This document shows positions 16,349 through 24,701 of a stretch of 64,000 nucleotides of DNA, piece by piece. Positions within the stretch are counted from its first letter, which is position 1. The number at the start of each line of letters is the position of its first letter. The stretch comes from an uncultured Rhodoferax sp. GTDB lineage: Bacteria > Pseudomonadota > Gammaproteobacteria > Burkholderiales > Burkholderiaceae_C. The notes under the pieces are model-generated. The model made no database searches and was not told the DNA's origin. It worked only from the letters and a program-made list of their open reading frames with translations. A program made the translations under genes and the position numbers. Where the stretch lies: positions 62,001 through 126,000 of the forward strand of contig NZ_CAMIHB010000009.1 of NCBI RefSeq assembly GCF_946221635.1, written 5' to 3'.

Positions 16349-17485
16349 TCATTGGCTTTCCATGTCTGCGAACTGTAGTGGAGGTGCGAAGGCCCATCGC
16401 TGCGCCAGCATGGCGTCGACGGCTTGCAGCGCGGCCTGGCAGCGTGCCTGGGGCGTGCCCACCACTTCCAGCCACGGAGTGTCTTGTGTGGCCAGCACAT
16501 CGCGGAAGCGCTGGTTCATCCAGGGGCGTAGGTGCTCGCCATCGCGCAGGCCATCGTCCTCAAAAGGCACGCCCTGTTCGCTGGTAAGGATGTAGAGCGC
16601 ACGTGGCGGCATGGCTGCTGCGACCTCGTCCACAGCGGGCTCGGTGGTGCCCATGTAGCGTTCATGCCAGATGCGGGTGGCCATGGCATCGGTGTCGCAC
16701 ACCAGCACCGGGCTGCCGTATGGAGCGGCAGCATTCTCCCGGCGGCATTGCTCTCGGGCCACCTGCACAAAGTCCGGCGATTGCCAGGCAATGTCAAAGG
16801 CCGTGGCCCATGGGTTGGTAGCGCGAGCCAGGGCCAGCAGGTTGGCGCTGTACTCGCGGCCGTATTCGGCCACCCATTGCGTCTTCGCCCACACGCCGCC
16901 ACGCCGGCGCAGGGCTGCCGCCAGATCCCGGCTCAGCGTGGTGGTTCCCGTGGATTCCGCGCCCAGCACCACCACGCGCAAGGCCATGCCGGCCTGAACG
17001 GCGGGCGACAGCATGTGCCATTGGCCCACAACATCCGCGCGCACTGCGGTACCGGAGGTGGGGTAGAGGCTGCGGGCCTCGTCCAGACAGACGTGCTGGC
17101 AATTGAAGTAGCCCGCCAGGCGGTTGCCATAGGACTCGGAACTAAAAACGGCGTCGACCGGGGGCTGCGGGCTCCAGCAGGTATCCGCCTGCCGAATGGC
17201 ATCGCGCATGATGTCTACATGGGCCTGCCAGATGGCGGCATCGTTGTAGTCCACCGGCACGTCGTCCAGCTCGCCCACGATACGCACGTTGGGCGTGTCG
17301 GCGAACGCAGCGCGCAGCCATTGCACGCGCTGGGCAATCGTCAGCTGCTCGGCGTTGGCCCCCAGAACGGCCACCGTGACGGCTTGGCTGTGCAGGGCAG
17401 CGGTGCGGATCAGATATTCATGGCCCAGGTGCGGCGGGTAGAACTTGCCGATCACCAGACCGTGCTGGAACATGTCGCGGTTCAT
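16349..17485 (-). CDS. nadR: NadR-type NMN adenylyltransferase / nicotinamide riboside kinase
   Basis: A 378-residue protein. The N-terminal NMN adenylyltransferase has GKFYPPHLGHEYLI (HLGH site). The C-terminal kinase domain starts near 170 with VVVLGAESTGTTTLSRDL. Its Walker-A place has Thr181 where a Lys is normal. No N-terminal HTH is present, unlike the E. coli regulator form. Together the domains would turn nicotinamide riboside, brought in by PnuC, into NAD. ATG 17485 overlaps the pnuC TGA (ATGA); a second ATG at 17473 is possible. Confidence 0.92.
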   Translation of the reverse strand: MNRDMFQHGLVIGKFYPPHLGHEYLIRTAALHSQAVTVAVLGANAEQLTIAQRVQWLRAAFADTPNVRIVGELDDVPVDYNDAAIWQAHVDIMRDAIRQADTCWSPQPPVDAVFSSESYGNRLAGYFNCQHVCLDEARSLYPTSGTAVRADVVGQWHMLSPAVQAGMALRVVVLGAESTGTTTLSRDLAAALRRRGGVWAKTQWVAEYGREYSANLLALARATNPWATAFDIAWQSPDFVQVAREQCRRENAAAPYGSPVLVCDTDAMATRIWHERYMGTTEPAVDEVAAAMPPRALYILTSEQGVPFEDDGLRDGEHLRPWMNQRFRDVLATQDTPWLEVVGTPQARCQAALQAVDAMLAQRWAFAPPLQFADMESQ

Positions 17486-18105
17486 GCCAGAGCCACTGGT
17501 GGCTCCGCACGCCGCGCCTCTTGCCAGTTGCGCAAGCCGTGCACACAGAGGCCCAGAAAGATGACATACAGACCGGCAATCAGGTACAGGCCCCGGCTCC
17601 AGTACAGCGGCACGGAGATCAGGTCCACCGCGATCCACCAGTACCAGCTGGACACCTGGCGCCGGTTGAGCTGCCACTGTGCGCACAGGCTCATGGCCGT
17701 GATCAGTGCGTCCATGGGCGGGGCGCTGCCGCGCAACTCCAGCAGGGTCAGCCACAAGACCAGTGCCATGGCCGCAGCCACGGCCAGCAGCGTGGCCTGT
17801 TCCCGCCAGCCCGTGTGTCGGATATTGGGTGCCGCGGCCTGCCGATCGCGGGCCCATTGGGTCCAGCCGCGCAGAGACAGTACGATAAAAACGATCTGCA
17901 GGGCGGAATCCGCGAAGAGACGCTGGTCCAGAAAAACCAGACCCAAGATGGCACTGTTGAGAATGCCCCAGGCAAAGTTCCAGATACTGGCTTTGGCGGT
18001 CAGCCAGACACACAGCAAGCCAGTGGCAAAGCCTAGCGCATCTCCCAGGGTGATGGGAACCGTACCTATCTCGAAGCTGGCGTTCAGTATTGCAATGAGG
18101 TCCAT
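17482..18105 (-). CDS. pnuC: nicotinamide riboside transporter PnuC
   Basis: A 207-residue inner membrane protein with about seven membrane segments. PnuC features are visible: the N-terminal AKASIWNFAWGILNSAI stretch with Trp/Asn, then SSWYWWIAVDLISVPLYWSR near the C-terminus. It moves nicotinamide riboside by facilitated diffusion, trapped by the kinase of NadR, whose gene overlaps this one by four bases. Confidence 0.93.
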   Translation of the reverse strand: MDLIAILNASFEIGTVPITLGDALGFATGLLCVWLTAKASIWNFAWGILNSAILGLVFLDQRLFADSALQIVFIVLSLRGWTQWARDRQAAAPNIRHTGWREQATLLAVAAAMALVLWLTLLELRGSAPPMDALITAMSLCAQWQLNRRQVSSWYWWIAVDLISVPLYWSRGLYLIAGLYVIFLGLCVHGLRNWQEARRAEPPVALA

Positions 18106-18158
18106 GCAGGTTTTTTCTGTTCCGGGATTTCAGGTGAATCGATGACGGTGGACGTGGG

Positions 18159-18662
18159 TCAGGGCTGGCGTGTTGTTCCGTCGACCCGGATGGCATCCCT
18201 GACACGAGTCAGGACCCGCCCGAGCTTGTTTTGGCCCAGCCATTCCTCAGGGTTCAGGCACCGCGGGTCGGACTCTTCGAGACCGATGCCCCAGACCACA
18301 TCATCCGGCGATGCCTCCACCAGCAAAGTGTCGCCCGTGGCCAGTATGGCGGCCTTGCGGTCCGGGTCCTGTGTGAATTTGGCGAACAGGCCCGGAAACA
18401 TCAAGTCTTCTGCCTGGTTTTGCCACACGGCATCGACATAGCCCGAAATCTGGCGCCCCAGTGCTTTCTGCTTGCGGGGATTGGATTCCGCCATGATCTG
18501 GTTCGCGATCTGCACGTCACCAAACAGCATGGCCTTGGTGAACATCATGAACTGCTCTGCGCAGTTGAAGCTGCGCCCTTCCACCGTGAAGGTTCCGAGG
18601 TTCCAGTTGCTGAACACTTCGGCAGTTCGCCAGAAGAGCGTCATTCCTTGGATAGTACGCAT
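18159..18662 (-). CDS. NADAR (YbiA-like) family protein
   Basis: A 167-residue protein of the YbiA/NADAR fold (SFNCAEQFMMFTKAMLFGD, later LVEASPDDVVWGIGL). Members are N-glycosidases acting on riboflavin intermediates or, in newer work, on ADP-ribosylated substrates linked to NAD. Its place between pncB and pnuC in a NAD cluster supports a role in recycling ADP-ribose or damaged nicotinamide compounds. I chose ATG 18662, preceded by AAAGGA. The substrate here is not proven. Confidence 0.85.
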   Translation of the reverse strand: MRTIQGMTLFWRTAEVFSNWNLGTFTVEGRSFNCAEQFMMFTKAMLFGDVQIANQIMAESNPRKQKALGRQISGYVDAVWQNQAEDLMFPGLFAKFTQDPDRKAAILATGDTLLVEASPDDVVWGIGLEESDPRCLNPEEWLGQNKLGRVLTRVRDAIRVDGTTRQP

Positions 18663-18685
18663 GGTTTTCCTTTCGTATTGATTGC

Positions 18686-19909
18686 TTAATCCGCAGGGCG
18701 GTTGAATACTTGGCGCAGGTACGCCAGAAAGGTGGCGTCGTCGCACAAGGTCTTGCCGGGCGTGTCCGACAGCTTGGCAGTGGGTTGACCGTTGCAGGTG
18801 ACGAGTTTCATCACGATGTTGAGCGGCCGCAGCCCGGTGTCATTGCTCAGGTTGGTGCCAATGCCAAAGCCGGTTTGCACCCGGTTGGCAAAGTGCTGAT
18901 GAAGCTGCAGCGCCGTGGGCACGTCCAGGCCGTCCGAGAACACCAGTCGCTTGGTGTTGGCGTCGATCTTCAGCTTGCCGTAGTGCGCCAGCGCCTTTTC
19001 ACCCCAGACCACCGGGTCTCCGCTGTCGTGCCGCAGACCGTCAAAGAGCTTGGCAAAGTACAGGTCGAAGTCGGCCAGAAAGGCGTCCATGCCGACCACG
19101 TCGGTCAGCGCGGTTCCCAGGTCGCCGCGGTATTCCTGCACCCAGGTTTCCAGCGCGGCTTTCTGAAAGCCCTTGAGCTGCACGCCGGTGGCCTGGAAGG
19201 TCTGCAGGTATTCGTGGGCCATGGTGCCAATGGGGACCAGATTGCACTCCTTGGCGAGCAAGACGTTGGATGTGCCCTTGAAGTACTGCGGCACTTCCCG
19301 TGCCAGGGTCTTCACCATCTCGGTCTGCCATTCGCCCGAGAAGCGCCGGCGCACGCCAAAGTCAAAAAATTCGAAGGGGTGGCGCGATGACGCGGCGGGC
19401 GTGTACGCACGTAACTGCGCGACCTTGGTTTGCAGGCGCTGTCGCGCTTCCTGCAGGAACACATCCTTGCCGCCGCGCTCCCGTGCCAGGCGGCGAAAGT
19501 AGAGCTCGTTGACGATGGCCAGCACATAGATTTCAAAGCCCATGACATGCACTTGCGGACCCTTGGCCACGATGCGCAGGGTGTCGCCCTCGGTGGATAC
19601 GGTGATGAAGTGGCGCTGGAACTGGAACAGGCGCAGGAAGTCGATGTAGTCGGAACGGATGTAGCGCAGGGTGGCCAGGTAGGCCAGTTCGTCTCGGGTG
19701 AAGCGCAGGGCGCACAGGGCGTCCAACTGCGCATTCACTTCGCCGGCCAGCTCCGCCAGCGGAAACTCCGGCGTGTTACGGCATACAAAGCGGTACTCCG
19801 CCTGGTTTGTAGGCATGGAGTGCAGCATGGGCTGCTGCATGGTGAATTTGTACAGGTCCGTTTCCAGCAGGCTGCGGATCACCGGGGTGTTGTCGGTCGC
19901 GTTGCTCAC
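18686..19909 (-). CDS. pncB: nicotinate phosphoribosyltransferase
   Basis: A 407-residue cytosolic enzyme. Characteristic stretches are LLETDLYKFTMQQPMLH at the N-terminus, GTSNVLLAKECNLVPIGTMA near the middle and HDSGDPVVWGEKALAHYGKL followed by VFSDGLDVPTALQLH. It joins nicotinate and PRPP to nicotinate mononucleotide. It lies nine bases after pncA, which supplies nicotinate. Length is typical. Confidence 0.96.
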   Translation of the reverse strand: MSNATDNTPVIRSLLETDLYKFTMQQPMLHSMPTNQAEYRFVCRNTPEFPLAELAGEVNAQLDALCALRFTRDELAYLATLRYIRSDYIDFLRLFQFQRHFITVSTEGDTLRIVAKGPQVHVMGFEIYVLAIVNELYFRRLARERGGKDVFLQEARQRLQTKVAQLRAYTPAASSRHPFEFFDFGVRRRFSGEWQTEMVKTLAREVPQYFKGTSNVLLAKECNLVPIGTMAHEYLQTFQATGVQLKGFQKAALETWVQEYRGDLGTALTDVVGMDAFLADFDLYFAKLFDGLRHDSGDPVVWGEKALAHYGKLKIDANTKRLVFSDGLDVPTALQLHQHFANRVQTGFGIGTNLSNDTGLRPLNIVMKLVTCNGQPTAKLSDTPGKTLCDDATFLAYLRQVFNRPAD

Positions 19910-19918
19910 ATGGGTCTC

Positions 19919-20725
19919 CTACTTGAATGCGGCGCCTGCCTGTGCGCTGGTCATGGTTTCTGCGCCCCAGGCGGTGGCACGTTGCACAAAGGCCTGTTGG
20001 TCCGCTTCAAAGCCGGTGACGGGGCTCATGCAGTCGCTCAGCAGGATCACGCGGGGGCGTGGACCGCCTTGCTGGTTGAGGTAGCGGGCCAACTGGTCAA
20101 AGCTGGAGGCCACGCAGTGGCTGCCCGCCTCCCCGGCGATGAAGAGTACGTCCACCCCAAGGGTCAGCTCGGTGGCCAGGCCGTTGTTGAACTGGGTGGA
20201 GGGCACGGCCTCATCGGGTGCATCGGCTTCAAAGACCCCGAAGTGCTCGGTCAGCGGGTACTCGCCCTTGAGCACCTTGCGCACGGCGCGCTGTTGGCGG
20301 AACTCCCATTGGGCCAATTGGTCTGCCAGCGTGCTGTAGATGTTGTGGCCCCAGGTGCCGGTGACGCAGTGCACGGGCCAGACCACCAGGCCGGGCCGCC
20401 CGGCGCGGGCCAGCTGGTCCAGCATGGTGAGTACCTGGGGGGTGAGCGTGGCATCGCGCGGGGTGAGCTTGCCGCTGCTCACGTCGTCGCGGGTGACAAA
20501 GCTGAAGGGCGCGGGGGCGCTGCCATCGGCCGTTTGCCAGAAGGTGGTGCGCTCCACTGCCACGCTGGGGTGCGAGTCCAGGGTGACGGTGATGCCGTCC
20601 AGGGGCGTTGCGGCCATGAAGGCGGTCAGGCGCTGCATGTCGGTGCTGGCACCGGCCACGGGCAGGGCGGCACCGGGGATGTCGCAAAAGTCGTTTTGCG
20701 GATCGATGATGAGTAACTTCTTCAT
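19919..20725 (-). CDS. pncA: nicotinamidase (isochorismatase-fold hydrolase)
   Basis: A 268-residue protein. IIDPQNDFCDIPGAALPVAG holds the catalytic Asp, and FIAGEAGSHCVASSF the catalytic Cys. WPVHCVTGTWGHN supplies the cis-peptide region. It converts nicotinamide to nicotinate and is the first gene of the leftward NAD cluster. ATG 20725 has AGGAG at a good distance; the frame runs on to 20797. It is longer than E. coli PncA (213 residues), with an added insert around residues 55-85. Confidence 0.9.
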   Translation of the reverse strand: MKKLLIIDPQNDFCDIPGAALPVAGASTDMQRLTAFMAATPLDGITVTLDSHPSVAVERTTFWQTADGSAPAPFSFVTRDDVSSGKLTPRDATLTPQVLTMLDQLARAGRPGLVVWPVHCVTGTWGHNIYSTLADQLAQWEFRQQRAVRKVLKGEYPLTEHFGVFEADAPDEAVPSTQFNNGLATELTLGVDVLFIAGEAGSHCVASSFDQLARYLNQQGGPRPRVILLSDCMSPVTGFEADQQAFVQRATAWGAETMTSAQAGAAFK

Positions 20726-20801
20726 GGCAGTGCTCCTGTTGGGATGGATGTGCTTGTGCGTTGAGGTGACTTTAAAACATATAAATTCAAAATGCAACTA
20801 A

Positions 20802-20834
20802 ATTGTTTCTTTGACAATAAAGACAATAAATTGT
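20802..20834. promoter_or_regulatory. candidate NrtR operator in the pncA-nrtR intergenic region
   Basis: Four pentamers form a symmetric set: ATTGT 20802-20806, ACAAT 20814-20818, ACAAT 20823-20827, ATTGT 20830-20834. The region is AT-rich and divergent, between pncA and nrtR. NrtR repressors usually bind such sites in their own promoter region. Assignment rests on symmetry and place. Confidence 0.5.
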
Positions 20835-20864
20835 GTAATGAACTTATATAAATCTGTTGTTTTC

Positions 20865-21512
20865 ATGGAATCTCCCATCCTGACCGTTGACGCTGTGCTG
20901 CTCACGATTGTGGACGCCGAGTTGTGCGTCGCATTGCACCAGCGGGAGGCTGCGCCCTTTGCCGGGCATTGGGCCCTGCCAGGTGGCTTTATACATACCC
21001 AGGACGATGATTCCGCCCGGGCCGCTGCAGCCAGGGTCTTGCGTGACAAGGTGGGCGTGGAAAGCCCCTACCTGGAGGAGTTCGGCAGTTTCTCGGGGCC
21101 GGTGCGCGACCCGCGTGGCTGGTCCTTGACGCTGGTGTACTTCGCTTTGGTGCCGGTGGTGTCGTCGCGCGTGACGTTGTTTCCGGTCAGCCGCCTACCC
21201 AATTTGCCGTTTGACCACGGTCAGATCGTGGCCGGCGTGGTGGAGCGCGTGCGCAGCAAGGCGGGCTACTCTTCTCTACCTGTGTACCTGTGCCCACCGG
21301 AGTTCACCATCCCCGAGTTGCACGCGGCCTATGAGGTGGTACTGGGAGAGGCCATCAATATGGCCAACTTCCGCCGCAAGCTGGCGGACCTGGATTTGCT
21401 GGAGCCTGTGCCGGGCGCCATGCGCAGCGCTGGCAGAAGCCGGCCCAGCCAGGTCTATGTGGTGCGCAAGAAATACAAGGACCGGCTCTCGGTACGAGAC
21501 CGGGGGCTTTGA
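20865..21512 (+). CDS. nrtR: NrtR-type Nudix-related transcriptional regulator of NAD metabolism
   Basis: A 215-residue protein. Residues 1-140 are a Nudix fold (WALPGGFIHTQDDDSARAAA) whose Nudix box has decayed (RVLRDKVGVES), as in NrtR, where it senses ADP-ribose. Residues about 150-215 are a winged helix (FTIPELHAAYEVVLGEAINMANFRRKLADL). NrtR represses NAD salvage genes; the divergent pncA cluster is the obvious target. I chose ATG 20865, where the Nudix strand begins; the frame is open back to 20811. Confidence 0.9.
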   Translation: MESPILTVDAVLLTIVDAELCVALHQREAAPFAGHWALPGGFIHTQDDDSARAAAARVLRDKVGVESPYLEEFGSFSGPVRDPRGWSLTLVYFALVPVVSSRVTLFPVSRLPNLPFDHGQIVAGVVERVRSKAGYSSLPVYLCPPEFTIPELHAAYEVVLGEAINMANFRRKLADLDLLEPVPGAMRSAGRSRPSQVYVVRKKYKDRLSVRDRGL

Positions 21513-21549
21513 CGCCTTGGGGCGAGCCAGCGGGACCTGTGGCGCGGAG

Positions 21550-21605
21550 AAAGTGCTCCTGTTTCAGGAGCTGTTCGCGCATTATCCACGGGGGCTGGAG
21601 GCCTG
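21550..21605 (+). repeat. dispersed Comamonadaceae-type repeat, copy 2
   Basis: GAGCTGTTCGCGC ... TATCCACGGGGGCTGGAGGCC follows the family consensus. It is intergenic, between nrtR and the RND gene, which converge here. Confidence 0.8.
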
Positions 21606-21611
21606 TTTTGC

Positions 21612-24600
21612 TCAGGTTGGCAATTCCCCTACCTCGGGCGTGAGCACCGGGCCACGCCCGCTGAAAGGCTCCAGTGCGAGATAGATCACCGGGGTGATGA
21701 ACAGCGTGATGGCCTGGGAGAACACCAGGCCACCGACCACGGCCAGGCCCAGGGGCTGGCGCAGTTCGGCGCCAGCGCCCAGGCCCAACGCGATGGGCAG
21801 TGCGCCCATGAGGGCGGCCATGGTGGTCATCATGATGGGGCGGAAGCGCAGCACGCAGGCCTCGCGGATCGCCTGCGCTGGCGTCATGCCCTGGTGGCGC
21901 TGCGCGTCCAAGGCGAAGTCGATCATCATGATGGCGTTCTTCTTCACGATGCCGATGAGCAGCACGATGCCGATGGTGGCAATCAGCGTGAGGTCCTGCC
22001 CGAACAGCATCAGCGTGGCCAGCGCCCCCACGGCGGCCGATGGCAGACCGGCCAGGATGGTGAGGGGGTGGATATAGCTCTCGTAGAGCACGCCCAGCAG
22101 CACGTAGATGACGACCAGCGCCGCGATTACCAGGATCGCCTGGCTGCCCTGCGAGCTCTTGAAGACCGCTGCGTCGCCACCGTAGCTGCTGATGATGGAG
22201 GACGGCATCTGTATCGATTCCCGCGCCGCGTCGATCTTGGCCGTGGCCTCGCCCAGGGCGGTGCCCGGGGCCAGGTTGAAGGAGATGGTGACGGCCTGCA
22301 GCTGCCCCACATGGTTGATGGAGGTGGGGCCCACCGCGCGCTCCACCGTGGTGAAGCTGGACATGGGAACCAGGGCGCCGGTGGAGGCGCGCACGTAGAT
22401 GGCGTTGAGCGCCTTCTCGTCCTGCTTGGCCTCGGGTGCCACTTCCATGATGACCTGGTAGCTGTCGGTGGGCAGGTAGATGGTGGAGACCTGGCGCTCG
22501 CCGAACGCGCTGTAGAGCGCAGTGCGGATACTGTCGACCGACACGCCCAGCGCGTTGGCGCGGTCGCGGTCGATCTTGAGCTGGGCTTGCAGGCCGCGCA
22601 GCTGGGCGTCGGTGGTCACGTCGCGGAAGGCCGGGTCGGTGCGCAGCTTGTCCTGCAGCTTGCTGGCCCAGGTGCTGAGCTCGTCGGCCTTGATGCTTTG
22701 CAGGATGTACTGGTACTGCGCCTTGCTCTGGCGGCCGCCCAGCTGCAGGTTCTGCGTGGGGCGCATGAAGACGTTGATGCCGGCCACGCCGCGCAGTTTC
22801 TTGCGCAGGCCTTCCACCACCTGCTTCATGGGCAGGCGCTCGTTGGCCGGTTTGAGTGTGACAAACATGCGGCCCGAGTTCTGCGCGCCATTGCCGCCGT
22901 TGAAGGAGCTGACGGCGGCCACGTTGCTGTCCTTGCGGATGATGTCGGCCGCGCGTTCCTGCAGGCGCACCATCTCGGGGAAGGAGGTGTCCTCGCTGGC
23001 CTCGGTGGTGACCTGGATCTGGCCGATGTCTTCCTCGGGGAAGAAGCCCTTGGGGATGATGACGAACAACCAGGCCGTGGCCGCAAAGGTGACAAAGGCC
23101 AGGCCGAGGATGAGCTTGCGGTGTGCCAGCGCCTGGTCCAGCAGGCGGGTGTAGCCCGAGAGCAGGGCGTCAAAGCCGGTTTCAAAACTGCGCACGATGC
23201 GGCCTGGCCGCTTCATGTGGGCCTCGTCGGTCAGGAAGCGGCTGGCCAGCATGGGCACCAGCGTGAGCGACACAAAGGCTGACACCACGATGGACAGGCC
23301 CACCACCACCGCAAATTCATGGAACAGCAGCCCGATGACGCCGGGCATGAAGAAGATGGGGATGAACACCGCGATCAGCGAGGTGGAGATGGAGATGATG
23401 GTGAACCCCACTTCGCGCGCGCCGCGCAGCGCGGCCTGGAAGGCGTTTTCGCCGTCTTCCACGTGGCGGATGATGTTCTCCAGCACCACGATGGCGTCAT
23501 CCACCACCAGGCCCACAGCCAGCGTCAGGCCCAGCAGGGAGATGTTGTCCAGGCTGTAGGACAGACCCCAGAGCAGGGCCACCGCGCCCATCAGCGACAC
23601 CGGCAGTGAGAGCGCCGGAATCACCGTGGCCACAAAGCGGCGCAGGAACAGGAAGATCACCAGCACCACGAGCGCGATGGTGCCGATGAGGGTGAGCGAC
23701 ACATCGTGCAGCGCTTCGCGCACCGAGATCGAGCGGTCGTTGATGGGCGTGAGGCTGACCGACTGCGGCATCTGGCTTTGCAGCGCGGGCAGGGCGGCAC
23801 GGATGTTGTCCACCACGCGCACGGTGTTGGCACCGGGCTGGCGTTGCACGGCCAGGGTGATGGAGGGCTCGCCATTGAGCGTGGCCCAGCTCTTGAGGGT
23901 TTCCAGGCTGTCTTCCACGGTGGCCACATCGCGCAGGCGCACCGGCGTGCCGCCGCGCGTGCTGACGATCAGGTTGGCAAACTCCTCGGCCGAGCGCAGC
24001 TGCTTGTTGGCCTGCAGCACCAGGGTTTGCTTGGGGCCTTCCAGCGTGCCCACGGGGGTGTTCACGTTGGCGGCCTTGAGGGCGGCGCTGATTTCATCCA
24101 GGCCGATATTGCGCACGGCCAGTGCGTCGGGCTGCACGCGCACGCGCACCGCATAGCGCTTGGCGCCGAAGACGCTGACCTGGGCCACGCCGTCGATGGT
24201 GGAGAGCGTGGGCGAGATCAGGTGCTCGGCGTAGTCCTGCAGCTCGGCGGGTGAGAGCGAGGGTGATCGCAGCGCGATCAGCAGCACGGGAGCATCCGCC
24301 GGGTTTACCTTGCGGTAGGACGGCGGGTTGGTCATGTCGCTGGGCAGGGCGCGCTGGGCGCGCAGCAGCGCGGCCTGCACGTCCACGGCCGCGGCGTCGA
24401 TATTGCGCGACTCTTCAAACTCCAGCGTCAGGCTGGTCTGGCCCAGCGTGCTGGTGGAGCTGATGGTCTTGAGGCCGGGCACGGTCTGGAACTGCTTTTC
24501 CAGCGGCAGCGCCACCGAGGTGGCCATGGTCTCGGGGCTGGCGCCGGGCAGGGCGGCCGAGACGTTGATGACCGGCGTGTCGTAGCTGGGCAGGGCGGCC

Positions 24601-24701
24601 ACTGGAATGCTGCGAAACCCGATCACCCCAGCCACGACGATGGCCAGGTTCAGCAGCACCGTCATCACCGGACGGCGGATAAACAGCTCGGAGAAGCTCA
24701 T
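21612..24701 (-). CDS. RND multidrug efflux transporter, inner membrane subunit
   Basis: A 1029-residue HAE1-type RND pump similar to MdtB/MdtC/MuxB. The N-terminus FIRRPVMTVLLNLAIVVAGV is the first of 12 membrane helices. Helix 4 holds LAVGLVVDDAIVVLENIIRH with the two Asp residues of the proton path. Large periplasmic loops follow helices 1 and 7. It exports drugs or lipophilic compounds with the adaptor encoded upstream, whose TGA overlaps this ATG. No outer membrane channel is encoded beside it. Confidence 0.95.
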   Translation of the reverse strand: MSFSELFIRRPVMTVLLNLAIVVAGVIGFRSIPVAALPSYDTPVINVSAALPGASPETMATSVALPLEKQFQTVPGLKTISSTSTLGQTSLTLEFEESRNIDAAAVDVQAALLRAQRALPSDMTNPPSYRKVNPADAPVLLIALRSPSLSPAELQDYAEHLISPTLSTIDGVAQVSVFGAKRYAVRVRVQPDALAVRNIGLDEISAALKAANVNTPVGTLEGPKQTLVLQANKQLRSAEEFANLIVSTRGGTPVRLRDVATVEDSLETLKSWATLNGEPSITLAVQRQPGANTVRVVDNIRAALPALQSQMPQSVSLTPINDRSISVREALHDVSLTLIGTIALVVLVIFLFLRRFVATVIPALSLPVSLMGAVALLWGLSYSLDNISLLGLTLAVGLVVDDAIVVLENIIRHVEDGENAFQAALRGAREVGFTIISISTSLIAVFIPIFFMPGVIGLLFHEFAVVVGLSIVVSAFVSLTLVPMLASRFLTDEAHMKRPGRIVRSFETGFDALLSGYTRLLDQALAHRKLILGLAFVTFAATAWLFVIIPKGFFPEEDIGQIQVTTEASEDTSFPEMVRLQERAADIIRKDSNVAAVSSFNGGNGAQNSGRMFVTLKPANERLPMKQVVEGLRKKLRGVAGINVFMRPTQNLQLGGRQSKAQYQYILQSIKADELSTWASKLQDKLRTDPAFRDVTTDAQLRGLQAQLKIDRDRANALGVSVDSIRTALYSAFGERQVSTIYLPTDSYQVIMEVAPEAKQDEKALNAIYVRASTGALVPMSSFTTVERAVGPTSINHVGQLQAVTISFNLAPGTALGEATAKIDAARESIQMPSSIISSYGGDAAVFKSSQGSQAILVIAALVVIYVLLGVLYESYIHPLTILAGLPSAAVGALATLMLFGQDLTLIATIGIVLLIGIVKKNAIMMIDFALDAQRHQGMTPAQAIREACVLRFRPIMMTTMAALMGALPIALGLGAGAELRQPLGLAVVGGLVFSQAITLFITPVIYLALEPFSGRGPVLTPEVGELPT

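Noticed and set aside
20811..20864. Longer NrtR start upstream of ATG 20865
   Set aside because: The added residues would lie in the AT-rich operator region and precede the first Nudix strand of the family.
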